From Oscillospiraceae bacterium (GTDB taxonomy: Bacteria; Bacillota; Clostridia; UBA1381; UBA9506), in assembly GCA_015068905.1 (NCBI GenBank), contig SVJQ01000002.1:99324-163323 (forward strand): a DNA stretch of 64,000 nucleotides. The letters run 5' to 3'. The notes under the pieces are model-generated. The model was not told where the DNA came from. It saw only the letters and a list, made by a program, of their open reading frames with translations, and made no database searches. Shown here in pieces: positions 19,151-28,493 of this stretch (its first letter is position 1; every line of letters starts with the position of its first letter). A program made the position numbers and the translations under genes.

Positions 19151-21931
19151 TTATTTAACGGTGACGGTTATATCCAGATTTTCAAATCTGGGCAAAATAT
19201 ATTGTAAGTCATTTTTAGTCGCCTGAGATAAAAGTAAGCCCAGCTTGCCGTTTTCAAGCTCACCCAAAATATCATTGGCACGAATTTTGCCAACTAGCAT
19301 CCGGTCAACCTCTTGATAAGAATGACCACATACGTCAATTTCCATAAATTCATAAGAGAAAACTTTGCGCTCAGCCATATCTTTAAAGTTCTTGTAAATC
19401 CTTTCAAACTCGTCATGGCACACGATATGGGTACCCTGCAGATACCTGCTTTCATACAGTTGCTGATTATAGTCATAAGCGCGAAGCAATGATATTTCTG
19501 CCAGGTCGCAAAGAATCTTGAACAAATTGACGTAGTAAAGGGAGTTTTGCTCCGGCTTTACATGCCATACAAAGATTAACAGCTCAAGCTTATCCCTACG
19601 CCAGACGCCGGATGCATACATAGGCAGGTTGGGCAAAAAGTCTGTATTCTTCCAGATCTCATCTTTTTGTATCACATCTAAAATCGGGCGATACGTTTCA
19701 AGAGAAATGGAACGTGACACTTCGTTTATAATGTCTCTTGACGATACCTCCAGTCTGCCAAAGACACTTTTATCATTGACAGAATACACGCTGAGGGTCT
19801 TGTTTTCAAGAGTGTCCTCAAAGGTATCCATAATTTTCAGATACAGCTTATGGGGCTCAACGGTGTCTAAGTTTTTAGTCACGTCAAAAATTTTACCAAA
19901 GCTGTCTTTTGAACCGATAATCTGCTTTTTAAGGTCACGCTTTTCATTAAAGGTATCCTGATAAAGCTCACGGGTAAACTCCAGCTTTTCCTCTAACAGT
20001 TCAACCTGCTCTTCGCCATACTTTATCTTATCATCCTTAGTCAGGCGCACATAGCCGGAAACAGCACCCACGAGGAAGTAATAAACAAAGGCAAACCAAT
20101 TTGTCGGCTCATAAAATATGGTCAGCCAGCCTGTGCCGGTAGTAATTTTTGCAACAAACCACGCCAGCGACGCAAGTGCCGCCGCAAACAGACCCATATT
20201 CAGGCCATGAACAAGAGCAACAATGACAATAAACGCCATTCTGAAATCAACAACCGAAAACATAACCGACGAGCCGGTTATAATGTTCAAAATCTCAGTA
20301 ATAATGAACATCAGCCCAATTTCCAAGGCTTTGACTGCAGGGGTATGCTCTTTCATCCATTTTCTGATACGACTCATAAGGTCTGTCGCCTTAAGCTGTT
20401 TATCTGTCAGATACTTCTCATATTCCTCTTCAAGATCGTCTAAAACAGAAACTGTAGAAAACCAGCCATATTCGTTTCGAAGTGCGGTGTTTTTAATTTC
20501 CAGAAGGTCGCCGCTGTCTTCGCCGGTATAATTAACCTTAAGGTTTGGCAGCATGACCCGTGTGCCATTCATAATATCTCCAAAAGTGATATTAAAATCG
20601 TCATTTACATTTAGGGTTCCAATACCCTCCTGCCAGTTTTCAAGGAAGCGGGATACAAGACGCGATACATCGTGCATAGAAATAAAGAAGGCTCTTGAAC
20701 CCTCAATCTCTTTTAAGGTGACCATCCCACTTTCTGCCTGTTCAAAAATATTATGCAGAAAGTCACCTTCAAGGCTTCCGCTGTAAAGGTGGGGGATTCT
20801 GACAATTTTTATGTCAATTTCGTAATGCTTGGTATAAAACTCACACAGGTTTTCTTTAGAAAGGGTAATGACACTTGTATCCTTTTTATTGGAATAGGCA
20901 CCGTCTAAGGATGAAAAATAAATAACCTTAGCCTCTTTCTGATATTTTGCCGTCAGGCTTAAAATCTCTCTCAACACTTCGGCATCAGGCTCAGCCTGAG
21001 AACGGTATGTAAGCTCTCTTGCAAAGAACATAACCACATCAAAATCGTATGTTTCAAAGATACTTTCATAGGGAATGCGCTTACCGTTATACACCTTAAT
21101 TTTACCCTGAGATTTCAGGTGCGTCGGTCCTGCAATCAGCACATTATTATTTTCAAATGTATCTTCAATGAATTTTTCTGTGACATAACCGGTGTTACCG
21201 GCAAGCAAAATGCGCTTCGCCACAAGGGTGTTCGGGTCTACAACCACACGGTTATTACGGGAAAACTGCTCTCTGATCTCTAACAGCTCATTGTTGTTGA
21301 CAACGTTTAAAAGGCAGGCAACCAAAAAGTCGTCAAACACGCCACTCATGCCGTTTGCGATCATTTCAATGGCAACATCCTGCGAGAAGGCGGCTTTATA
21401 GCTTCTGGCACTTGTCAGGGCATCAAAAGAGTCAGCAATGGCAACCACACGGGCAGAAATGGGAATGTTCTCCCCCTTTAACCCCTCAGGGTACCCTGTG
21501 CCGTCAATTCTCTCGTGGTGATATTTAGCAATATCTTTGGCGTGGCTGATGATTCTTTCATCAATATCGGAGGATATCTCTTCAATCATGTCATAACCAA
21601 AAACAGTGTGCTTTTTGACAATATCATACTCTATGGGAGAAAGCTTTCCCGGAAAATTGAGTATGCTTTGAGGAACTCTGCTCTTTCCTATATCATGCAG
21701 GGAGGACGCAATTGACATAGACTGTATATCTTCTTCAGATAAGGCATATTTGTCTGTTACATGATTCAGCTCACGAAGCATCAGCTCCGTCAGCATTCTG
21801 ACGTGATAGATATGAAAGCCCGTTTCGCCGTTTAGCATTTCGGGAATATTGTCGCTGGCAATATCAACAATCTCTAATGCCTGATTTTCCCCTTCAGCAT
21901 GTAAAACCAGAACAGGGTTTATGGATGCCAT
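19151..21931 (-). CDS. pelD: HD-GYP / SDR-like / TM / GAF / degenerate GGDEF fusion (PelD-like c-di-GMP receptor)
   Basis: HD-GYP motifs SLHDIGKSRVPQ, KHTVFGYDMIEE, YHHERIDGTGYPEGLKG; Rossmann-type region RILLAGNTGYVTEKF; four TM helices; C-terminal degenerate GGDEF KIRANDILGELENGKLGLLL retaining RxxD. Confidence 0.82.
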   Translation of the reverse strand: MASINPVLVLHAEGENQALEIVDIASDNIPEMLNGETGFHIYHVRMLTELMLRELNHVTDKYALSEEDIQSMSIASSLHDIGKSRVPQSILNFPGKLSPIEYDIVKKHTVFGYDMIEEISSDIDERIISHAKDIAKYHHERIDGTGYPEGLKGENIPISARVVAIADSFDALTSARSYKAAFSQDVAIEMIANGMSGVFDDFLVACLLNVVNNNELLEIREQFSRNNRVVVDPNTLVAKRILLAGNTGYVTEKFIEDTFENNNVLIAGPTHLKSQGKIKVYNGKRIPYESIFETYDFDVVMFFARELTYRSQAEPDAEVLREILSLTAKYQKEAKVIYFSSLDGAYSNKKDTSVITLSKENLCEFYTKHYEIDIKIVRIPHLYSGSLEGDFLHNIFEQAESGMVTLKEIEGSRAFFISMHDVSRLVSRFLENWQEGIGTLNVNDDFNITFGDIMNGTRVMLPNLKVNYTGEDSGDLLEIKNTALRNEYGWFSTVSVLDDLEEEYEKYLTDKQLKATDLMSRIRKWMKEHTPAVKALEIGLMFIITEILNIITGSSVMFSVVDFRMAFIVIVALVHGLNMGLFAAALASLAWFVAKITTGTGWLTIFYEPTNWFAFVYYFLVGAVSGYVRLTKDDKIKYGEEQVELLEEKLEFTRELYQDTFNEKRDLKKQIIGSKDSFGKIFDVTKNLDTVEPHKLYLKIMDTFEDTLENKTLSVYSVNDKSVFGRLEVSSRDIINEVSRSISLETYRPILDVIQKDEIWKNTDFLPNLPMYASGVWRRDKLELLIFVWHVKPEQNSLYYVNLFKILCDLAEISLLRAYDYNQQLYESRYLQGTHIVCHDEFERIYKNFKDMAERKVFSYEFMEIDVCGHSYQEVDRMLVGKIRANDILGELENGKLGLLLSQATKNDLQYILPRFENLDITVTVK

Positions 21932-22297
21932 AGCTTATCCTCCTTCCGCAAGTCTTAAATTTATATGTATTGATTCTTTTCAATTTTTATTCATACAGAG
22001 TCATTATACTACGTTATCCGACATTTTTCAATATCTATGCTATTAATTTGCTTGTTTTTCGCCGTTTTTCTTCCTTATATATGTTTTCAAGAAAAATAGC
22101 TCCTGTGCCGCATGCAATAAATGCCGAAAGCATCAAAGGTACAGGGGCCCCAAATAACTGATAGAATATGTCACACAGAGCTTTTGGCTTTTTTAGGCGC
22201 TTTCTGTTCCGAAAAAATCCTCTTTAGCCCTCTTTTCTCCACTGTTTCCGTCTGTCCCATTCCTAACTGTGGGATAACATGTGGTCGTAAAGGTAGG

Positions 22298-22325
22298 TCA
22301 AAATTTGAGCCGCTATAAACAAAGA
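22298..22325. repeat. Dispersed repeat copy A
   Basis: tcaaaatttgagccgctataaacaaaga; 25/28 identical to 61773-61800. Confidence 0.6.
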
Positions 22326-22349
22326 AAGAGACGGCAAAGCCGTCTCTTT
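22325..22349 (-). terminator. Intrinsic terminator of the madLM-ended operon
   Basis: AAAGAGACGGC-AAA-GCCGTCTCTTT followed on the minus strand by TTCTTTGTTTA. Confidence 0.8.
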
Positions 22350-22366
22350 CTATACAATCATATTGT

Positions 22367-23140
22367 TTATGGTAAAAGCAGCCGTGTCAGCGAATACAAA
22401 ACCGAAGGGCACAATAAACACCCAAGTCCAGTATAGAAGGTAGATGTCATAGCACCATAGGGAACAAGGCTTGCATCGGTTGCAGCGAGTCCTGCTGTGG
22501 TGCCGCTGGTGGTTCCCATAAGGCCACCGAAAATCATGGCTGCTCTGGGACTGTTAAGCCCAATTTTTTTTGCTACCATCGGTGTAAGTAACATAACCGC
22601 AACGGATTTAATCAAACCACAGGCAATAGAGATTGCAATCACCGTTGATTCAGCACCCAGCGCCGCACCGGTAACAGGACCAACCACAAAGGTAACCGTG
22701 CCGGCAGCAATAGTAGAAACGCTGATTGCATCGGTGTAACCAAAGGCAATGGCAACCAAGGCACCAGATAGATAGCCTGTGATAACGCCCACTAAAAGAG
22801 AGGCGATGCCTATTAAACCGCACTTTTTAATTTCAGATAGTTTTGCACCAAAGGATGTAGCAACAATGGTAAAATCACGTAAGGCAGAGCTACCTAAAAT
22901 GCCAAGCCCAGCAAACATACCTACATCTGAAATACCTTTAGAACCTCCGGTCACCTTGCCACCGATATAGGCAAGAATCAACCCAAAGAAAATAGCAATA
23001 GCTGAAGCATGGATTCTGCCACGGGTGAGTTTTGAAGAAACAAAGTTTGCAATTAAGGAAATAATGCCCACAAGCAAAAAAGACATAACAAATCCGTTAT
23101 CTACAAAAAGTTTAACAATAATATCCGTGATTGCTCTCAT
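22367..23140 (-). CDS. madM: Malonate-type transporter subunit MadM
   Basis: Hydrophobic protein with MadM features (GGLMGTTSGTTAGLAATDASLVPYGAMTSTFYTGLGC); overlaps madL by 4 nt. Confidence 0.85.
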   Translation of the reverse strand: MRAITDIIVKLFVDNGFVMSFLLVGIISLIANFVSSKLTRGRIHASAIAIFFGLILAYIGGKVTGGSKGISDVGMFAGLGILGSSALRDFTIVATSFGAKLSEIKKCGLIGIASLLVGVITGYLSGALVAIAFGYTDAISVSTIAAGTVTFVVGPVTGAALGAESTVIAISIACGLIKSVAVMLLTPMVAKKIGLNSPRAAMIFGGLMGTTSGTTAGLAATDASLVPYGAMTSTFYTGLGCLLCPSVLYSLTRLLLP

Positions 23141-23535
23141 TGCTCTACCTCCGCTTCTGCTTTTTTCTTACTTGCTTTGGGAATAAGGGAATTTAAAAGA
23201 GGCAGCATTAAAAACGCCACCGCAACTGAGGCGATGCCTGCAACAGCTGCCAGAACACCCCCCGAAATAGCGCCAAACACGTTCTGAGATGCGGCCATGG
23301 CAATAATTACCGGAATAAACATCTCTTTCCAGAAATTAAGCCCTTTTTCATAATTCGCAGGTAATTTCTCTGTCACCTTTTTTGAGTTTGTGATGATTAA
23401 AAGTAGTAACATTGCAAAACCAACGCCACCGACATCAGAGTTAAGACCGGTAGCAAGCCCTAACAGATTGCCAATAAATGTTCCTATAAACATGCAGGCA
23501 GACAAAATCGCCACGCCATATATCATACTTTCCAA
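23137..23535 (-). CDS. madL: Malonate-type transporter subunit MadL
   Basis: MIYGVAILSACMFIGTFIGNLLGLATGLNSDVGGVGFAMLLLII typical of MadL. Confidence 0.85.
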   Translation of the reverse strand: MESMIYGVAILSACMFIGTFIGNLLGLATGLNSDVGGVGFAMLLLLIITNSKKVTEKLPANYEKGLNFWKEMFIPVIIAMAASQNVFGAISGGVLAAVAGIASVAVAFLMLPLLNSLIPKASKKKAEAEVEQ

Positions 23536-23584
23536 TCCTTTCTTGTAGCACTTTTCTTACGACAACATTCTATTTATATAGTAA

Positions 23585-24583
23585 TTATTTCAAACTTTGT
23601 TTTAAAATCCTGTCTGCTTTTATAACCGTCATAAAGCTTTTATACACTTCATCAATTGACGGTTGCGCAGGAACATCTTCCTCAATCATTTTTATTAAAT
23701 GCGCCAGTTGTGCCCCTGTTGGTCGCCTTTTGCAGTCCACATTGATGTTTTTATATTCCTTTTCCGGGTAGGAGAAATACTCAATTAAATCTCCTTCTTC
23801 CTGATTACTTAGTCTGTTGTTTTTTTCTGTAATTTTGATTCTTCCTAAAGGTCCGATGAATTCTTTCAGGTTCTCCGCTGCAATTGTGTTACCCCAACCC
23901 GCCTCGTAGTAGGCAATGCTTCCATCGGCAAGGCGCAGGGTGATTAAACCATAATTATATGTATCCTCCGGCACCTCATCATCCGTTCTTAGGGCAATGC
24001 CGTTTATATCCGCGACCTCACTGCCTGTAAACCAGCGGCAAACATCAACATAATGCACACCGCAATCAACAATGGGGGATGCATTCTGGAGAAGCTTACC
24101 ATATTTGTTCCAATCCATAACGTGATGATTCTGATTCATACGCATAATGATTGGAGAACCAATAGCGCCTCTTTGAATCATTTGGGCTACCCTTTTATAT
24201 GTTTCATTAAATCGCAGAATATAACCAATCTGAACTTTAATATCAGAAGATTGAACAATCCTAACAAATTCCTCTGCCTGTTCTTGGTTTGTTGTAATCG
24301 GCTTTTCACACAGCAAATGCTTATGGTACTGTGCACAGGCTTTTAAAATTTCTAAATGTGTTTCAGGATAGGTAGCACAGATAATAATATCCGTTTTTTT
24401 GTCCTGTAGATATCTTTCATAGGACACATCAAAGCTCATAGCGTGATATTTCTTAGCAAAAAACTTTGCTCTTTCTATATCCACATCCACCACACCATAA
24501 ATACAGACATTCTCCATCAAATAAATGTCATCCAGATGCACCGAACCCATATGTCCACAACCGATTAAGACAACGTTGTACAT
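23585..24583 (-). CDS. Gfo/Idh/MocA-family oxidoreductase
   Basis: Rossmann NVVLIGCGHMGSVH, CEKPITTNQEQAEE, VDCGVHYVDVCRWF. Confidence 0.9.
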   Translation of the reverse strand: MYNVVLIGCGHMGSVHLDDIYLMENVCIYGVVDVDIERAKFFAKKYHAMSFDVSYERYLQDKKTDIIICATYPETHLEILKACAQYHKHLLCEKPITTNQEQAEEFVRIVQSSDIKVQIGYILRFNETYKRVAQMIQRGAIGSPIIMRMNQNHHVMDWNKYGKLLQNASPIVDCGVHYVDVCRWFTGSEVADINGIALRTDDEVPEDTYNYGLITLRLADGSIAYYEAGWGNTIAAENLKEFIGPLGRIKITEKNNRLSNQEEGDLIEYFSYPEKEYKNINVDCKRRPTGAQLAHLIKMIEEDVPAQPSIDEVYKSFMTVIKADRILKQSLK

Positions 24584-24601
24584 AGCCTTACGCTCCTAAT
24601 T

Positions 24602-25435
24602 TTATCTGTAGTTTTCCATAATTTTATCCATTGCAAGAGAGGTAGTGTATAAAAGCATATCCGGATAGTACGCATAAAGGGGTCCCATTTCAGAGGTAAG
24701 CCAACCGTCATAACCAATGCTTTTCAGAGCTTCCATAACAGCAGGAAAATCCACATTTCCTTCCATCAGGTTTACAAAGCTGTTAGAGGCCTTTTTAAAA
24801 TCTTTTAGGTGAATTTTCTTGATTCGCTTTCCTAAAATGCGAATCCACTGATCGGGATAACCGGTTCTTAAAATATTACCTACATCAAAATATGCACCAA
24901 CATAATCCGACCCGGTCTTATCAATAAAGTCACGAAGCTCTAAGGGAGACAAAAGTAATTTATTGCCGACATTTTCAAGACCAATAGAAACCTTTTTTTC
25001 CTCAGCATAGATAGAAAGCTCTGTAATTCCCGCAAGTGCCCGCTCATAAGCAACATCATAATCTACTAATTCACAGTTGGGGATAAAATCTACACCTACT
25101 GCACCGGGAACAACCAAAACTGTATCACAGCCCAACCAGGAAGCTACATCAATCTGCTTTCTGACAATAGCTTTTGCCTGTTCTCTTGTTTTCTCATTAG
25201 CAGAGGTCAATGAATAATCCCAATGTAAACTGGTTGCCACACTGTATAATTCTATTCCGTTATCTTCTGCCTGTTTTCTGATTTTTTCAATATCAGCTTG
25301 CGTTGATTCCATTGTAATTTCGCCTGTGTCTTCCACAGAAAGCTCCACGCCGTCATAACCGGCCTTCTTAGCCAGTTTGAAAGTTTCTTCTAATGATTGC
25401 TTCGGGAATGACCAGATTGTGATACCTTTTTTCAT
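24602..25435 (-). CDS. Sugar phosphate isomerase/epimerase (xylose isomerase-like TIM barrel)
   Basis: GYDGVELSVEDTGE, IGLENVGN, VGAYFDVGN, KKIHLKDFK. Confidence 0.88.
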   Translation of the reverse strand: MKKGITIWSFPKQSLEETFKLAKKAGYDGVELSVEDTGEITMESTQADIEKIRKQAEDNGIELYSVATSLHWDYSLTSANEKTREQAKAIVRKQIDVASWLGCDTVLVVPGAVGVDFIPNCELVDYDVAYERALAGITELSIYAEEKKVSIGLENVGNKLLLSPLELRDFIDKTGSDYVGAYFDVGNILRTGYPDQWIRILGKRIKKIHLKDFKKASNSFVNLMEGNVDFPAVMEALKSIGYDGWLTSEMGPLYAYYPDMLLYTTSLAMDKIMENYR

Positions 25436-25453
25436 CGCAAATTCTCCTTTATA

Positions 25454-27556
25454 TTACAAATTGTGTTTAATTCCATCCTTTAAAATTTTCAATTCATTTT
25501 CAAGCATATATTCCACCTGACGGATTTTCCACAAAATATGCGCTTCATCACCAAGATACTCCATGGATGGTTCCCACCCCAACCGAGAATTTTTTTGCAC
25601 CAGAGGAATAGCTGATTTAGCATTTTGAATCTCCTCAAGAGCAATTTCTTCCATCTTATCAATAAACCGCTTCATATCTTGCGGGTTCTCTGATGCATCA
25701 AGTTTCGCTTTTGCTGCAACAAATTGTTTGACGTGCAGTGCCGTGCAAACAGAGCACAGAATATATTTTCCTAAATCCAACAGTTCCTCTAAGGCATCGT
25801 TTTTATTTTCCAGCATTTCAATGATGTTAATGCCCTCTTGAAGACACTCCGCCATCTTGATTAACTGCCCAATTTCGTGATGTATCCTGATTTGCGGAAT
25901 GCTGGTTTCGCTATAGTCCAGCCAGATAAATGGGTCATATTTCGGTTCAACAATTTGTGCGCCAAAGTGAGCATAGGATGCCGAGGGCGGCACTAGGCGG
26001 CGATTCAGACAAATGGGATACGCCGGTCCAATCCTGAACGCTCCATACTGGTCAGCCGCAACGGCATTGTAATATGTAATACTCTCACTCCACAATGCTA
26101 GTGCATCATTAACTGCCGGAGCATTTTCCTTTCCATAATAACTGCCTAAAATATCCATAAGGATATTTTCTTTCTTATTGCTATCCTCCGCAAAGCTCCA
26201 CTTAGCAAATTCGCTGATAAAAGAAGGATAAAACCCATAGTGATGCGATTCCATCAATCCGCAAAGACCATACTCTTCCCGGCACGAAATCATTGAATCA
26301 TAGCGTTTCTTCCACTGCTGGGGAAATGGCTCATAGGGAATCATACCGAAATCCCAGGTGAGGCCCCCTGTATTGGTCATGGCATATAAACGAATGCCAC
26401 TTTCCTTGGCGGCTTTAGCCTCAGACAAGAAGTACTTACCGGGCAGAGCTCTCGACAAGGTATAATCTGAGGTTCGCTCCTTGATGCCGTTTTGTTCATA
26501 CACCTCATGCATTTCATAGGTCACAAGCAGAGAAATATCTTTCGGAAGGGAGTGAATCAGCTTGATACGCGCCCCCTCCGATGCCCATCCCCAGTTGTAA
26601 CTCCAGAAAACAATGTCTGCCCGGTCGTTATGCTTATAAATTACTTTTTTAAGCAAATCAAGCCATGCGGGATAATCCTCGCACGGCCACCAACCAGGAT
26701 GAATTTTTGTACTCGGAATGCCATCGGCAGAGGTTTGTTCTATCGTCCCGCTTGTATGGGGGTCCCGACTGGGAAAAGCCACCGATTCACCAACTAAAAC
26801 AACGCCACGAAGCCCCGGGCAAGACTCAAACAACTTTCCGTATGTACTGTCATAATAAGCTTCCGCCCCCTCATCTTCGGGATGCTTTTCGCTTTTTAAA
26901 TAACTATATGCATAAACGTCAATCCCATATTTGGATGCACGATAAATCAGTTCATTAAAATCCAAAAAACCACACGGCGTAAGATTAACAGCTTCCGTAA
27001 ATACCATAATAGCATCCATACCGGCGTGTGCAATGTTACGCAAGTGGCTGTCAGGAAACTGATCAAGCCCATAGCCGGAATGAACCATTCGTGGTGAAAA
27101 CATAGGCTTTCGTTCCACTGTTCCCCTTTTTACAAATGGTGCCCGGCGCAAGGTCATTATATCTTCCAAATAGTAAAATGCTTGGGCAACGCCTCGCTCA
27201 TCAAACGCAGTTATGGTTATATCCCCAGAAACACTAATCCGAAAACCCATATATCCGTTTGCAGTTCCTAAACTATTTCCCGAAGAGTCAATTTCAACAC
27301 GCAAAATGCCTGATTGTTGGTCTGACGTTTTTTTAGTAAGCAGTATGGACACATTCATAGAAATTAGTAGATAATCCTGAAAATCCTTTGCTGCCGTCAG
27401 CACAACATCTCCGGACACTTTTGAAATATCCACAACCAGCCCGTCGGTAATTTCAAACTCATCCGCTTCCCGAAGTCGGTTTGCATTTCGCAGGTCTTTT
27501 TGATGAATCTGGAGCATTTTTTCTCTAAATGCATAATTTTTTTCCGTTTTTCTCAT
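25454..27556 (-). CDS. Putative glycoside hydrolase with GH20-type N-terminal domain
   Basis: N-terminal GH20b-like fold then ERKPMFSPRMVHSGYGLDQFPDSHLRNIAHAGMDAIMVF and GVVLVGESVAFPSRDP. Catalytic assignment uncertain. Start at MRKTEKNYAF. Confidence 0.55.
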   Translation of the reverse strand: MRKTEKNYAFREKMLQIHQKDLRNANRLREADEFEITDGLVVDISKVSGDVVLTAAKDFQDYLLISMNVSILLTKKTSDQQSGILRVEIDSSGNSLGTANGYMGFRISVSGDITITAFDERGVAQAFYYLEDIMTLRRAPFVKRGTVERKPMFSPRMVHSGYGLDQFPDSHLRNIAHAGMDAIMVFTEAVNLTPCGFLDFNELIYRASKYGIDVYAYSYLKSEKHPEDEGAEAYYDSTYGKLFESCPGLRGVVLVGESVAFPSRDPHTSGTIEQTSADGIPSTKIHPGWWPCEDYPAWLDLLKKVIYKHNDRADIVFWSYNWGWASEGARIKLIHSLPKDISLLVTYEMHEVYEQNGIKERTSDYTLSRALPGKYFLSEAKAAKESGIRLYAMTNTGGLTWDFGMIPYEPFPQQWKKRYDSMISCREEYGLCGLMESHHYGFYPSFISEFAKWSFAEDSNKKENILMDILGSYYGKENAPAVNDALALWSESITYYNAVAADQYGAFRIGPAYPICLNRRLVPPSASYAHFGAQIVEPKYDPFIWLDYSETSIPQIRIHHEIGQLIKMAECLQEGINIIEMLENKNDALEELLDLGKYILCSVCTALHVKQFVAAKAKLDASENPQDMKRFIDKMEEIALEEIQNAKSAIPLVQKNSRLGWEPSMEYLGDEAHILWKIRQVEYMLENELKILKDGIKHNL

Positions 27557-27572
27557 CGTCTCGCCTCTTACA

Positions 27573-28475
27573 TTATGCTCTGTTAACAGCCATTGCCGCT
27601 GCGCCAATGATACCGGCATCATTTTTTAGTGAAGAAATAAGCACCTCAACCGGAAGTGTAATTTTTTCCTTGAGAGGCAAGAGCAGAGTATCGCCCTCAT
27701 TGGTTACAGCGCCGCCAAGCACCACTGCCTCCGGCTGAAACACGCGCACAAGACTGGTAATGCCTGTGGCAATATACGAAAAATATGTATCCAAAACCTT
27801 ACTAGCTATTGGGCAGCCTGCTTTTTTTGCATTAAAAGCAGTTTGTCCGGTAACTTCCTCACGGCACATTTGAGCCAGAAGACTTTGGGGATTCGCCAAT
27901 GCAGCAGCCTCTGTCTGCTCAATTAAAGCAGTAATAGAAGCATACTTTTCAAGACACCCTTTTTGGCCACAACGGCAGGGTATGCCGTTTTGCTCAATGA
28001 TAATATGACCAAACTCACCGGCACCGCCACGGCTGCCATAATAAGGTTTTTTATCAATGATAATACCACCGCCAACGCCTGTGCCGAGTGTTACCATAAT
28101 TAAATTAGAATATGTTTGTCCACTTCCTGCATAGAGCTCGCCACAAACAGCACTCGTTGCGTCATTTGCTAGAAAAACCGGCAATTTTACTACTTCTTCA
28201 ATCATCGCAACCATGGGCGTATTTTTGTAAGGAAGATTGGCAGAGCGAACGCAAATGCCCTTTTCATAATCTACCGTCCCCGGCGTGCCAATGCCGATTT
28301 TTTCAATCGGAAATGTCTCCCTTAAATTCTGTATAACAGCAACGATATCCTCTATAATTGTTTCTGCACGACCATCTTTTGCAGTCGGGATTTTTAACTT
28401 TTCTATGATGTTATACTCTTCATCCACAACACCGAACTTAATATTCGTGCCGCCGATATCAACACCTAAAATCAT
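27573..28475 (-). CDS. ROK-family sugar kinase
   Basis: ILGVDIGGTNIKFGVVD, TLGTGVGGGIIID, zinc motif FGHIIIEQNGIPCRCGQKGCLEKYAS. Confidence 0.9.
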   Translation of the reverse strand: MILGVDIGGTNIKFGVVDEEYNIIEKLKIPTAKDGRAETIIEDIVAVIQNLRETFPIEKIGIGTPGTVDYEKGICVRSANLPYKNTPMVAMIEEVVKLPVFLANDATSAVCGELYAGSGQTYSNLIMVTLGTGVGGGIIIDKKPYYGSRGGAGEFGHIIIEQNGIPCRCGQKGCLEKYASITALIEQTEAAALANPQSLLAQMCREEVTGQTAFNAKKAGCPIASKVLDTYFSYIATGITSLVRVFQPEAVVLGGAVTNEGDTLLLPLKEKITLPVEVLISSLKNDAGIIGAAAMAVNRA

Positions 28476-28493
28476 ATTATCTCCTCTTTTATA

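Noticed and set aside
20207-20531. Overlapping + strand ORFs within the PelD-like gene
   Set aside because: Antisense shadow ORFs.
21970-22318. Two + strand ORFs upstream of the pelD-like gene
   Set aside because: No recognisable features; the minus strand reading looks more coding-like there.
21940-22330. c-di-GMP riboswitch ahead of the pel operon
   Set aside because: No GEMM-like conserved core could be found on the minus strand upstream of 21931.
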